Source: CAYNST01 sp964434105
GTDB lineage: Bacteria; Pseudomonadota; Gammaproteobacteria; Pseudomonadales; Cellvibrionaceae
Direction of reading: 5' to 3'
Assembly: GCA_964434105.1 (NCBI GenBank)
Contig: CAYSTJ010000004.1
Location: 66,453-130,452 of the forward strand
Length of the DNA stretch: 64,000 nt
Part shown: positions 46,085 through 55,183 of the stretch, one piece after another
How positions within the stretch are numbered: position 1 is the stretch's first letter
Layout of the letters: each line of letters begins with the position of its first letter
Notes under the pieces: generated by a model
Told to the model about the DNA's origin: nothing
The model's input: the letters and a program-made list of their open reading frames with translations, nothing else
Databases searched by the model: none
Made by a program: the position numbers and the translations under genes

Positions 46085-46893
46085 GAACGTTCTCGAAGGA
46101 ATGTTGAGAGGGCTGGCGACAATTGCCGGATATCGAAGGCTTGCTGATAAATTTCTCCGTCGTTGCCTTCGACTGTTAGCCAAATGTCGTCATCCAGGTT
46201 GGCTGCTGCCGGTACTGGAATCTCCACGGATTTTTCACGGCCGCGCCCTTTGAAACCGTTTCCTGCGGCCCGCAACAAATGGGGCTCGCGTATCTTCAGG
46301 TAGGCCATCCGAATATTTGCATCGCAACCGTCGCAAAAACGGATCACAAAGGTTTTAAGGGGAATATCCATCGCCACCAATTCGGGCGATTTGCGATCCT
46401 TTTCCGCAAGTGTGAATGACCACGGGCCGATTTTTCCGGTGACTGCATCTTCTCTTAACAGCGGCTTCTGCGAGCTGCTGAGCAGTTGCCATGCAAACGC
46501 AGTCAGAGGAGCCAGCAATAGAATGGCTGCCAGGCCGGTAAACCGGTGTGATGCGTTGGCACTTGCGGCATACGTGGTCTCCGGGGCAGCTGTTGGCTGG
46601 CGAGATTGCATCCTGATTTTGGATGGAGCGCCTCCCGACGCTAAAAAAAATACCAGCGCAAGCCCGGCAACTGTCAGCCATCCAAGCCACGTCACTATGC
46701 CGATACTGTAAGTCCATCCACCAAGGCCGAGTATCAGAGCCATCGTTAAAAGTGACCATCCGGTAACGCGCAGCATGTTGATTCTGGATTTGGACAGGGC
46801 GGTGCTCTTTACCGGTTGGTAGTGGCGGGGCATGGCCAGAGCCCCAAAGCCCAGCAAGCTCACTATAAAGACGGTGATATGTATCAAGGTCAT
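46081..46893 (-). CDS. DUF3325-like membrane protein with extra periplasmic domain
   Basis: The 270-residue product begins with a DUF3325-type part of three membrane helices (ITVFIVSLLGFGALAMPRHY, WSLLTMALILGLGGWTYSIG, LGWLTVAGLALVFFLA). Standard DUF3325 proteins end about there. This one continues with a further helix (TGLAAILLLAPLTAFAWQLL) and a soluble region with FVIRFCDGCDANIRMAYLKI and EIPVPAAANLDDDIWLTVEG. The ATG at 46893 overlaps the DUF3649 stop by 4 bp. DUF3325 and DUF3649 proteins accompany PepSY proteins and siderophore receptors; their biochemical role is unknown. Confidence 0.75.
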   Translation of the reverse strand: MTLIHITVFIVSLLGFGALAMPRHYQPVKSTALSKSRINMLRVTGWSLLTMALILGLGGWTYSIGIVTWLGWLTVAGLALVFFLASGGAPSKIRMQSRQPTAAPETTYAASANASHRFTGLAAILLLAPLTAFAWQLLSSSQKPLLREDAVTGKIGPWSFTLAEKDRKSPELVAMDIPLKTFVIRFCDGCDANIRMAYLKIREPHLLRAAGNGFKGRGREKSVEIPVPAAANLDDDIWLTVEGNDGEIYQQAFDIRQLSPALSTFLRERS

Positions 46894-47186
46894 ACGCCAA
46901 CGCCCAACAGCAACCAGCTCAAACTGCTGCAAATGGCTACTGCACCAACCAGACTGAGCCAGATCGTGCGCAGACTTTTAGTGGCAATGATCCAGATAAT
47001 AACCAATGCGTACACGGCGAAGCTCACCAGGGTGGAGGCCGCCACCGCTTCGGCTTTTGGCAGAGGCCAGATCAGTGCCAGCAGCACGGTGGCGGAAGCT
47101 GTCAGTGCATAGCCACCGACGATGGCCGCCAAAAGGCGGGCTACCATCAGCCAGCGGTAGCGGACGCTCTTGGTCATTGATGTCAT
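46890..47186 (-). CDS. DUF3649 family membrane protein
   Basis: The 98-residue product has three hydrophobic segments and the DUF3649 layout (RYRWLMVARLLAAIVGGYAL, TVLLALIWPLPKAEAVAAST, VSFAVYALVIIWIIA). The family occurs in iron-siderophore loci with PepSY proteins. It starts one base inside the PepSY stop (TAATG) and overlaps the next gene by 4 bp, so the three are translationally coupled. Confidence 0.85.
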   Translation of the reverse strand: MTSMTKSVRYRWLMVARLLAAIVGGYALTASATVLLALIWPLPKAEAVAASTLVSFAVYALVIIWIIATKSLRTIWLSLVGAVAICSSLSWLLLGVGV

Positions 47187-48805
47187 TACACCGCCTCCCT
47201 GACCAGCAGAGTCTCATGGGAAGCCGCTAGCCGGGTCGCTTTTTTCAGCCAGAGGCGTTTGACTTTTATTGCCATATAAGCGAACGCAAGACCCACGGCG
47301 AAGGCGGTCAGATCAAAGCCCGCCAACACCCAATCACCGGCGGGTAGTGTTGCACCGAGATGTTTGTCAGTGGTTAAGGCGTTGACCACGGGCAATAAAG
47401 CAAAGGCTGCGGCGGTCAGCCACAGCAACTCCACCCAGGCTTTACGGATGTCCCGGAAGAAGGCGTAGATCAGTGCCTCGCCCCATACCAGAAACAGAAA
47501 ATTGGCTTCCCACGCGGCACGGTCTGCGATATCTATCGGCAGTAGACGGTTGGCCCAAAAATAGGCCGCCACCCCCGCGGGCAGACCGGCAATAGTCGCG
47601 GCATTTAACGCTTCCACGAGGCGGTGACCGAAACCACTGCCCGACGTGCGGTGGTTTTTGCGGCGTTTGACTGTCCAAAGAATCAGTCCGGTGCCAATCA
47701 TGCCGCAGCCCGACAAACCTGCGATAAAATAAAGCCAGCGTAGCCATGGCTCGGCGAAGCGCCCTTCGTGTAGAGATAGCAACGTCTGGTGCGTTCGGAC
47801 GGTTGCGTTGTAGTCTGGCTCAGGCGGGAGTGGGGCGCCGGTATGGGCGTGAAAGCTGAGGGTGTGACCTTGATACCAACGGAGTTTGTCTCCCATTACC
47901 CGGCCAATTTCCACTCGGGGCTCCTCGCCGCCATCATGCTGGATGAACACGGAACGCAATTGTGAATCCGCTCCCCAGCTCGCCTGGGCTTTGGTTATCA
48001 TATCGGCTATCGATGCGGTGGGCCGTGTAATGGCTTGGTGGCTGTGGTCGCCGTACAGTTCGTCAAAATAAGTCTCCCTGGCGCGATCACTTGCCCCATA
48101 CAGTGACGTGACGCCAGCTGGCATATAATCAATGTAAAAGAATACCAAACCGCTGTAGGTGATCATCAGAAAGAATGGTAGAGCCATCACGCTGATCACG
48201 TTGTGGGCGTCCAGCCAGGAACGCTGACCTTTTCCTGGGCGGAAAGTAAAGAAGTCTCTGAAGATCTTTTTGTGGGTGATGACACCCGAGACAATGGCCA
48301 GCAGCATTAACATGGTGCAAATACCAACGATACGGAAAGCAATGGGGTAATCAATGTAATGCAGTGCGTAGTGCATGCGGTAGAGCAGGCGGCCCCCGCC
48401 GGTTTCCCGGGGTTCCACTTCGTGACGCAACTCGCCGGTGGCGGGGTCGAGTGTTTCACGGCCTCGCACACCATGCTCGTGCCCTTCAAGGGGCATTGTT
48501 TCCCACTCGATGGCGAAGTCTTCCCAGCCCCGGGTGGACTGAGACTGGTGCGGCAGTATGATGTTCCAGTACTCGGCATTGGGTGCTACCTGCTCCAGCC
48601 GGTCCATGGCCATCAGTGCCAGCATGCCGTTGTCAAAGGTAAATGTCGCCCCCGTTAAGGGCCGCTCCGGCTCCATCCAGCGGGTGATCTCATAGGTAAA
48701 ATAGCCGGTGGTGCCGGTGACGAATACAAAGAACAGCACCCAGCCGACCACCAGGCCGGACCAGGTGTGCAGCCAGGCCATGCTCTGGCGGAATCCCTCT
48801 TTCAT
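47186..48805 (-). CDS. PepSY-domain membrane protein, PiuB-like
   Basis: The 539-residue protein begins MKEGFRQSMAWLHTWSGLVV, the typical start of PepSY-associated membrane proteins that are linked to iron-siderophore reduction or release in the periplasm. A large periplasmic loop follows (PLEGHEHGVRGRETLDPATG), then HYALHYIDYPIAFRIVG, a second PepSY-like part (LSFHAHTGAPLPPEP, HEGRFAEPWLRWLYFIAGLS) and several C-terminal helices. Conserved His residues (LHTW, YALHYI, LSLHEG) could bind haem. The frame extends 20 codons upstream; ATG 48805 fits the family. It follows the FecA-type receptor after 13-bp tandem repeats. Confidence 0.9.
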   Translation of the reverse strand: MKEGFRQSMAWLHTWSGLVVGWVLFFVFVTGTTGYFTYEITRWMEPERPLTGATFTFDNGMLALMAMDRLEQVAPNAEYWNIILPHQSQSTRGWEDFAIEWETMPLEGHEHGVRGRETLDPATGELRHEVEPRETGGGRLLYRMHYALHYIDYPIAFRIVGICTMLMLLAIVSGVITHKKIFRDFFTFRPGKGQRSWLDAHNVISVMALPFFLMITYSGLVFFYIDYMPAGVTSLYGASDRARETYFDELYGDHSHQAITRPTASIADMITKAQASWGADSQLRSVFIQHDGGEEPRVEIGRVMGDKLRWYQGHTLSFHAHTGAPLPPEPDYNATVRTHQTLLSLHEGRFAEPWLRWLYFIAGLSGCGMIGTGLILWTVKRRKNHRTSGSGFGHRLVEALNAATIAGLPAGVAAYFWANRLLPIDIADRAAWEANFLFLVWGEALIYAFFRDIRKAWVELLWLTAAAFALLPVVNALTTDKHLGATLPAGDWVLAGFDLTAFAVGLAFAYMAIKVKRLWLKKATRLAASHETLLVREAV

Positions 48806-48894
48806 CAGCTTTGTTGATCCTCGTATCGATAAGTGCTGGTCGTAATCGGACCGTGTAGCCGTCATGACATAAAAAACGGGCGTACTTTCGTTGC

Positions 48895-48972
48895 TTCATG
48901 GAGTTACTTCATGTAGTTACTTCATGGAGTAACTTCATGTAGTTACGCTATGGAGTTACGTCATGTAGTTAC
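48895..48972. repeat. Six tandem copies of a 13-bp unit upstream of the PepSY gene
   Basis: TTCATGGAGTTAC and TTCATGTAGTTAC alternate in six consecutive 13-bp units with only a few changes. The array lies in the space between the siderophore receptor and the PepSY gene, on the same transcript if these are one operon. No CRISPR-like spacers are present. Confidence 0.85.
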
Positions 48973-49139
48973 ATCAGTTCGATACCACAGTGTTTTGAAT
49001 TGAGCATCTGGCCGGGTCGGAATGCCTTTCTCCTTGCTTTTCTTACCAACGAATGGGCGGGAAAGACATGCAACACAATCCAATGCAATTGATTGATATT
49101 CGACACCCGCCGTCCGTGTGCCGTTATCATGTGTCTGAA

Positions 49140-51542
49140 TCACCATTGCCCTTGAAACGAAAGCGCCCACGAGCGAGGTTCCCCCCAGTATATTCGGCCA
49201 TAACCGGAATCAATGGCATTGGCGTAATACGCTTCATCCAGCAGGTTGTGGATATTTAGCGCAACGGTCAGTTGTGGGTTGAGTTGATATTTGCCAAAGA
49301 CGCCGACCAACGTTCGCGCATCCTGTGTCATTCCCCACTGCCCGTAGGTTTTGCTGCTGACATCAATGCTGCCCCCGAAGCGCCAATCGTAGCCCGTTGG
49401 GGCATAGCTGCCGGATAGCTTGGTGATGTGGACGGTGTCCTCGTTATCATCCTTCTCGTATCGTGTGAAGCCGGCCATGACCTGCACCGCGTCAGTGAGC
49501 TGCCCTGACAGGCCCAGATCAAAGCCTTTAGTGGTCGTTTCTCCCTTCGCCGCATAACACCAGCCGCCGCAGGCGTTATTCGCGTTGTGGGGAATGCTGG
49601 AAATCAGTTCAGCTTCGTTGTCTTTAACAATATTGAAAATAGCCAGCGAGGCGTTTAGCTTCCCTTTGTAAAACTCCCCTTTGATTCCTGCTTCGTAATT
49701 GGCACCGAGTTCCGGTTCCAGCGTATTCCCGTTAGTGTCCCTTACGGTTTGTGGATTAAAAATATTGGAATAGCTGACATAGGCCGATGCCCAGCTACCC
49801 AGATCGTAGATCAGCCCGAAATAGGGGGTGGTTTCCGCATTCTCATCGCGAACAGTGTCGTTGTACTCATAGTGATACCAACTGACGCGACTGCCGATTA
49901 TGGCGTTGAGTGAATGGGTTAAATCAAAATGTCCCGCCGCATAACCACCGTATTGTTCCGTCACCAAATCGCTGATGGTGGTGTCAAGGACGATTTCGGG
50001 GCGGGGTACACTTGTTTGCGGGTTAAAGGTATAGAGATTGGTGGCATAGTCGGTGCCATCGCCACTTCTTCCATTCCATATTTGTTCGGTCCAGTTGCCG
50101 CCAATCACAACCTCGTGACCGCGTCCAAACAGCGCGACCGGACCACTCAAAAAGAACTCAACGTCGTCGCTGGTTTCCTGGTTGTACTGCCCCCAGCGGG
50201 AGAATACGGCATCGCCAGTGGTCGAATCGAAACTGGACAGGGTGCCGAACAGCCAGTCGGCTTCGGATTTTAATTGTGACCCCTGCAGGGTCAATTGCCA
50301 GCCAGCAGACAGTTTCTGTTCCAGCCGGATTTTGTAAGTGGTGGCATATTTGTTCCACTGATTCCACGCCGGTGCCAGAAAAGTTGACTGATTCCAATTT
50401 AGGTCCTGGCCGTCATTGTCTACAGGCAATCCACTTCGATCGGTAACATTGTCGTAAATATCCTGCTTCTGGATGCTGACTGACGCCAATGTGCTGTCAG
50501 TCAGATCGGCATCCACAACGGCGTAGAACACTTTTTTCTTTTCTTTTTCGTAATTGCGAAATGATTTCCCGGCGTTATCTACCGCTACAACGCGCCCGCG
50601 CAAACCGCCCTCCGAGGTGAGCGGGCCTGAGATATCAGCGACTATGCGCTGCGCATCCCATGAGCCGACACTGATACTGGAGGAAGCTTGAAGGGTATCG
50701 GTAGGCCGCTTATACACCATGTTAATGACACCGCCAGGCTGCCCCGCACCATTCATTAAGCCGGTCGCGCCCAGCAATACTTCGGTGCGGTCAATCAGCG
50801 CACTGTCCGGGCCAGCAACAACGCCACCGTCAATGCCGGAGGTAGACGGCAAACCGTCATACTGGATTGCCATGGCGTAACTCCTGGCGGTATAGCTGCG
50901 TCGATCACCGTCGGTGTGACCTGTACTGACGCCTGGAACAAGCATTAAAACATCTTCCATGTCCTGCATTGCAAAATCATCCATCATCTGATGGGTGACC
51001 GAATTAACGATTTGCGGCGTTTGCCTGGGCGTGAGTTTAAGTTTTGTGGCGGTACTGGTTTCAGCCAGCGTGTAGGAACGGGTTGCCTCGGTTGAGGCAT
51101 TGGGCACAGAGCTGGAAATTTTTACTGATGGCAATGCTATGGCATTCGTGGATATTTTGCGCAAGGTAAAGTTACCACGTCCCTCATTGAGCAACTGAAA
51201 TTCGGTGTTGGCAAGCAATGTCGAAAATCCCTCGGCTACGGTGTAACTGCCTTGTAACCCGTCACTTTGCAATCCCGCCAGCATCGGCGGGTGGAAGGAC
51301 AATTGCACACCTGCGGTAACGGCAAATTGGGCCAGTACATCACTGAGCTTGCCCGCTGGAATAGAAAATTGTCGCTGAACGGCAGCCTCCTGAGCATGGG
51401 CCGTGTGGGGGACAGCAACGGCAACGCCGCCAATACCGACCAGAGCAAGAACCGTCGCCACCGTCAGCATCCTGGACCTGGTGTGATATTGATGAGCTGG
51501 CGATAGTTTCAGGTCCCGTCGGGAATGTGTTGTTAACTGCAT
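49140..51542 (-). CDS. FecA-type TonB-dependent siderophore receptor
   Basis: The 800-residue product has a long signal region (MLTVATVLALVGIGGVAVAV, cleavage near AHAQE), then an STN domain (QFSIPAGKLSDVLAQFAVTA, LSFHPPMLAGLQSDGLQGSY), a plug (TPRQTPQIVNSVTHQMMDDF, MQDMEDVLMLVPGVS, LIDRTEVLLGATGLMNGAGQ) and a barrel with NLLDEAYYANAIDSGYGRIY near the end. It imports ferric siderophores; the STN domain can signal to an anti-sigma factor, but no FecIR-like genes are near. The frame begins 12 codons upstream; ATG 51542 was chosen. A Fur-box match lies upstream at 51709-51731. Confidence 0.92.
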   Translation of the reverse strand: MQLTTHSRRDLKLSPAHQYHTRSRMLTVATVLALVGIGGVAVAVPHTAHAQEAAVQRQFSIPAGKLSDVLAQFAVTAGVQLSFHPPMLAGLQSDGLQGSYTVAEGFSTLLANTEFQLLNEGRGNFTLRKISTNAIALPSVKISSSVPNASTEATRSYTLAETSTATKLKLTPRQTPQIVNSVTHQMMDDFAMQDMEDVLMLVPGVSTGHTDGDRRSYTARSYAMAIQYDGLPSTSGIDGGVVAGPDSALIDRTEVLLGATGLMNGAGQPGGVINMVYKRPTDTLQASSSISVGSWDAQRIVADISGPLTSEGGLRGRVVAVDNAGKSFRNYEKEKKKVFYAVVDADLTDSTLASVSIQKQDIYDNVTDRSGLPVDNDGQDLNWNQSTFLAPAWNQWNKYATTYKIRLEQKLSAGWQLTLQGSQLKSEADWLFGTLSSFDSTTGDAVFSRWGQYNQETSDDVEFFLSGPVALFGRGHEVVIGGNWTEQIWNGRSGDGTDYATNLYTFNPQTSVPRPEIVLDTTISDLVTEQYGGYAAGHFDLTHSLNAIIGSRVSWYHYEYNDTVRDENAETTPYFGLIYDLGSWASAYVSYSNIFNPQTVRDTNGNTLEPELGANYEAGIKGEFYKGKLNASLAIFNIVKDNEAELISSIPHNANNACGGWCYAAKGETTTKGFDLGLSGQLTDAVQVMAGFTRYEKDDNEDTVHITKLSGSYAPTGYDWRFGGSIDVSSKTYGQWGMTQDARTLVGVFGKYQLNPQLTVALNIHNLLDEAYYANAIDSGYGRIYWGEPRSWALSFQGQW

Positions 51543-51708
51543 GGTTTTTCTCGTTGCGATGGTTGGATTAACGGGCATTACTCATAGGCGTCTCTCTGAG
51601 ACGCAGTGAGAGGAAAAAGTCGGGACACCAGGTGAATAGTTACCGAGTTGGCTGGATCTCCGCTTGCGCGATTCAACATACCGGGCGGCAGTTTATACGA
51701 AAATAAAT

Positions 51709-51731
51709 GATACTGATAATGATTCGCATTC
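51709..51731 (-). promoter_or_regulatory. Fur-box-like operator upstream of the siderophore receptor
   Basis: GATACTGATAATGATTCGC matches the 19-bp Fur consensus GATAATGATAATCATTATC at 15 of 19 positions, with a further partial half-site (GCATTC) to the right. It lies about 170 bases upstream of the receptor start, within a promoter-like A/T-rich patch. This supports iron-dependent repression of the cluster. Confidence 0.75.
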
Positions 51732-52246
51732 TATAGCATGAGAATGGATTAGTGCAAATTCAATCATTGGCGGCAAGTAAGCACTCTGTCACAGATTTTG
51801 ACGCTCCAGAGCGAGATATGCACAGACGGCGCGCTTAGGCGCCCGTGACAGGCGTTCTGTGTACGTAGTTTTGTGTTTGCTATGGCGCACAAGGGCGCAT
51901 ATGCCGTAGCTACCTCGGTTGCAGAGGTTGTGTCTTTATAATGCGGAATAATGTATGTGCTGCGGATGTGGCGCGGGCGCGGGCGATTTCCTCCCGATGG
52001 GATGCGCAAAGGGAGGTAAAGGAAACGTTGTGGATCTGTTGCCGTGGCGCGGCTTAAGCCGTTTTTACCGGGCACTGGGGTTCGCGCCTGCTGGTCGCTA
52101 AAATCTGGCTGGCGTCACACTATATCGCTAATTATTTGTCGGTTTGAAAGCCGTCTGATAACTTGGTTTGCTCGGCAAGTAATATTGCAAATTTACGTTT
52201 TCGAGGCAGGCCAGCGGCTGCTTTGCGCAAACCAATCTGAGGCAGC
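51732..52246. other. Intergenic stretch with no convincing gene
   Basis: About 515 bases between the Fur-controlled receptor and the GH43 lipoprotein. Short frames only, none with family features. No repeat or structured element was recognised, apart from A/T-rich patches likely to hold promoters. Confidence 0.5.
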
Positions 52247-53616
52247 ATGAAAAAGATCATAATATACAGCGTGCTATTGGTGCTAACCGCCTGTGGTGCC
52301 GACACCGGGCCGGACGTTTCATCGAGTTCCAGCTCATCCACCTCCAGCAGTTCCAGCTCATCCACCTCCGGCAGTTCCAGCTCATCCACCTCCGGCAGTT
52401 CNNNNNNNNNNNNNNNNNNNNNNNNNNNNNNNNNNNNNNNNNNNNNNNNNNNNNNNNNNNNNNNNNNNNNNNNNNNNNNNNNNNNNNNNNNNNNNNNNNN
52501 NGCAGTTCCAGCTCATCCACCTCCGGCAGTTCCAGCTCATCCACCTCCGGCAGTTCAACCAGTTCCAGCAGCGCCAGCAGCTCATCGGGTGGTGCAACGA
52601 CAGACCCGCCTCCCTCGGACGATGAATCGTGGACAGCCACGGTGCCTTTTCGCATCTCGGGCCAGGACGCCATTCACGATCCGTCCACTATCGTACGCGA
52701 TGGCGATACATACTGGACTTTCGGCACTGGGCAGGGCGCCGGTCGTCCTGTCAACGCGCTTTACTCTTACGATTTGATGACCTGGTACCAGGGCGAATCG
52801 CCAATACTCCCACACACCTACCCCGATTGGATCGACGACGAATTGCCAGTTTTCGATGGCAATTTCTGGGCGCCAGACATTATTGAAATGAATGGCCGGT
52901 ACTATCTGTACTATTCGGCATTTTCTTCGACCGTGCTCAACTCGGCGATCGGTGTGATGGTGACGGACTCGCTGAACGACCCGGACTGGCGCGACCTGGG
53001 GATGCTGGTGTCGACCAGAAGCGAGCCACGCTCCTCGCGAAACGAGCCAGTTAACGCCATTGATGCAGGCGTTTATCGCGATGCAGACGGTAACGCATGG
53101 ATCACTTACGGCTCGCATTACGCCGGTATTTTTATTCGCCAGCTCGATCCCGATACGGGGCTGTTACTCAACAATACCCGCTTCAACGCTGCCGGCAATA
53201 ACGGTGGCTGGAATGAATATGAAGCAGCACAGGTACAATACATCAACGGCTACTATTACCTGTTTGTAAACCTTGGTGAATGCTGTGCTCAACTCGACAG
53301 TAATTACATTCTTTACGTAGGCCGCTCTTCCAGTCCTACGGGGCCATTTATTACCCAAAGCGGCCACAACTTATGGAATGGCGACGTTATCAGTCAGCAG
53401 CAGATTAACGCGGGTGTAACCACAGGCTCGGTGCTCTCGACCCGACCGGGAAGAGTCGGCCCGGGGCACTTTGGTTATCTGCGACACAAGGGGCAGGATC
53501 TGGCGTCCATTCACTACTATGGGGGCAATGACGGCTGGGGTCATCTGGCGATTCTGGAAATGACTTTCGTCAACGGGTGGCCTGTCTTCAATTATGATTT
53601 TGAGCTACGCCAGTAA
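52247..53616 (+). CDS. GH43 arabinanase-like lipoprotein with poly-Ser linker, split by an assembly gap
   Basis: The gene begins with a lipoprotein signal (LLVLTACGA, lipobox LTAC), then a Ser/Thr/Gly linker interrupted by 100 N at 52402-52501, then a GH43 five-bladed domain with the catalytic Asp in GQDAIHDPSTIV, Asp in NAIDAGVYRDADG and Glu in NEYEAAQVQY, and FWAPDIIEMNGRYYLYYS. Endo-arabinanases of this family cut alpha-1,5-arabinan. Frames before and after the gap disagree if 100 is taken literally, but agree if the true gap is 17+24n bases, as the 24-bp repeat predicts. So the gene is probably intact. It is convergent with the CE15 gene. Confidence 0.85.
52321..52556. repeat. 24-bp Ser-codon tandem repeat with collapsed assembly gap
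   Basis: Units of AGTTCCAGCTCATCCACC plus TCCGGC encode Ser-rich SSSSSTSG blocks in the GH43 linker. At least three units are seen before the gap and two after it. The 100 N (52402-52501) are a placeholder; the phase of the flanking units requires 17+24n missing bases. Confidence 0.85.
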
Positions 53617-53727
53617 AGCAATTGATTCTGGCAGGCATAATTAGCCCGCCATGACAGCTAATCCGACCAGCCAGCCCGAAGACCAACCAGTCCGACAGGC
53701 ATCGTCGAGCCGCGGCACCTGACCGTG

Positions 53728-53749
53728 GCCCGACCGGCCGGGCGTATTT
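53728..53749 (+). terminator. Stem-loop terminator after the GH43 gene
   Basis: GCCCG (53728-53732) pairs with CGGGC (53739-53743), followed by GTATTTTTAT. It sits between two convergent genes and fits a Rho-independent terminator for the plus-strand gene. Confidence 0.5.
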
Positions 53750-53780
53750 TTATGATGCGCCGATAAAACGGCGGGAGGCC

Positions 53781-55112
53781 TTAAGGTGCGCCCCATGAAA
53801 TGTTCGGGGGGCTGCCGCGATCATCGAACGGTGGCGCATTGCCAGGTTCATCCTTTAAAACCCTGTCCGCGAAATCCATTATGGCGCCGACTTCACGCGA
53901 AGTCATAGTGCCGTGTCCATGCGCGTCGGCGACAAAACCAATCATATCTTCGGCGCCCAGAAATTCATAGACAAGACGGGCCGCCCACATGGATTTATAC
54001 GGGCCGGCAACGTCGGTGCCATTGCCATTGCGAGTGTCCTGAGTGCCCTCTTGTACAATGAGGGCGCGTGGCGCAACCAGTGCGGCGATGGCGTGCGCAT
54101 CGAAAGGCAGGCGATAGGTATTGTCATGTGCCCAGTTATTGACGAAGCCATCGGTAAACCAGTTTGGCGCACCGTCAATTTCGAAAATAGTTTCGCAGCA
54201 ACCGTTAAATTTATTGGCTTTGTCGTCATTGTCCTCACCGACGCGCCAGCTGGCTATGCCGCCGTGGCCGCCACCAGCAGGTACTGTCAGCGCGATCCGA
54301 TCGTCGAATGCGCCTGCTACCAAAGCGGCTTTTCCAAAGCGGGAGTATCCGGTGACCGCTATCTTTTGCGGATCTATACCCACTTCTGGGGTACCTTCCA
54401 GAGCATCGATGATGCGGTGGACGCCCCAGGCCCAGGCCATGAGATTTCCGGTGCGCGGGCTGGCGCTTCCATAGAGAGTATAAAAAGCCCCCGAGGTGCC
54501 GTTGTCGGCCGCGACCGGATTGGGATCCATCGTGATATACGCGATATCGCGTGAAGTGGTCACATCGGAGGTAATGCCAGGCATGCCGAAAAACCCACCG
54601 CCGCCAATCACCACAAACGCCGGAAACGGGCCGGTACCACTGGGCTTGGTGATCGTTGCATTAAATGAAGCGGTTTTTCCCTCAGCGGATACCGTCACGG
54701 TTAATGTGTCGTTGGCGTAGGAGGCGCTCACGCTATCGGGGTTGGACGGTAGCGGACCGTATTGAATGGCTTTTATCAATGCACTCAACGCTTGTCGCCG
54801 ACATTGCCAATCTCCGGTTGATTCAACGCGGCTTCCGTCTTCGAATTGGAACGGGTCAGGTAATTGACGTTGTTCGGAATAGTCGCCTGGTGTGCGGGAA
54901 ATGGTTGAAGGCGGTATGGCGCAGTTCGCCGCGGCGGCGCCTGACGAACTGCTCGAAGATGAACTGCTCGAAGACGAACTGCTTGAAGACGAACTGCTTG
55001 AAGACGAGCTGCTTGAAGATGAACTGCCGACAGGGTCACTTCCCGCACCGCACCCCAAAGTGATTGCTAAATAGGAGCCCAGCAGGACTCGAGGAACATA
55101 ATAAAAGCGCAT
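53781..55112 (-). CDS. CE15 glucuronoyl-esterase-like protein with poly-Ser linker
   Basis: The 443-residue product has an export signal (LLGSYLAITLGCGAG, possibly a lipoprotein although the lipobox is atypical) and a run of about 28 serines before an alpha/beta-hydrolase domain of the CE15 type. The nucleophile Ser is in VTGYSRFGKAALVAGAFDD, the catalytic His in DAHGHGTMT, and LIVQEGTQDTRNGNGTDV supplies an acid after strand 7. CE15 enzymes cleave ester links between lignin and glucuronoxylan. The usual Glu after the nucleophile (QES) is replaced by VPAGGGHGG, so the acid is probably in the non-canonical place. It starts about 70 bp after the GH35 gene ends, on the same strand. Confidence 0.82.
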   Translation of the reverse strand: MRFYYVPRVLLGSYLAITLGCGAGSDPVGSSSSSSSSSSSSSSSSSSSSSSSSSSSSGAAAANCAIPPSTISRTPGDYSEQRQLPDPFQFEDGSRVESTGDWQCRRQALSALIKAIQYGPLPSNPDSVSASYANDTLTVTVSAEGKTASFNATITKPSGTGPFPAFVVIGGGGFFGMPGITSDVTTSRDIAYITMDPNPVAADNGTSGAFYTLYGSASPRTGNLMAWAWGVHRIIDALEGTPEVGIDPQKIAVTGYSRFGKAALVAGAFDDRIALTVPAGGGHGGIASWRVGEDNDDKANKFNGCCETIFEIDGAPNWFTDGFVNNWAHDNTYRLPFDAHAIAALVAPRALIVQEGTQDTRNGNGTDVAGPYKSMWAARLVYEFLGAEDMIGFVADAHGHGTMTSREVGAIMDFADRVLKDEPGNAPPFDDRGSPPNISWGAP

Positions 55113-55183
55113 GCAGGATTGCCTCTTTGGTTGTTTTTCTGGTGGTGGTCATAACAAGTTTTCGGGAAAGAAGGGCCGGCAAA

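Noticed and set aside
48895..48972. Possible CRISPR array
   Set aside because: The 13-bp units are directly joined with no spacers and there are no cas genes.
52247..52777. A frame reading through the 100 N into a Pro/Ala/His repeat protein
   Set aside because: It depends on taking 100 N as the true gap length. The repeat phase shows the gap is 17+24n, which keeps the Ser-rich frame joined to the GH43 domain.
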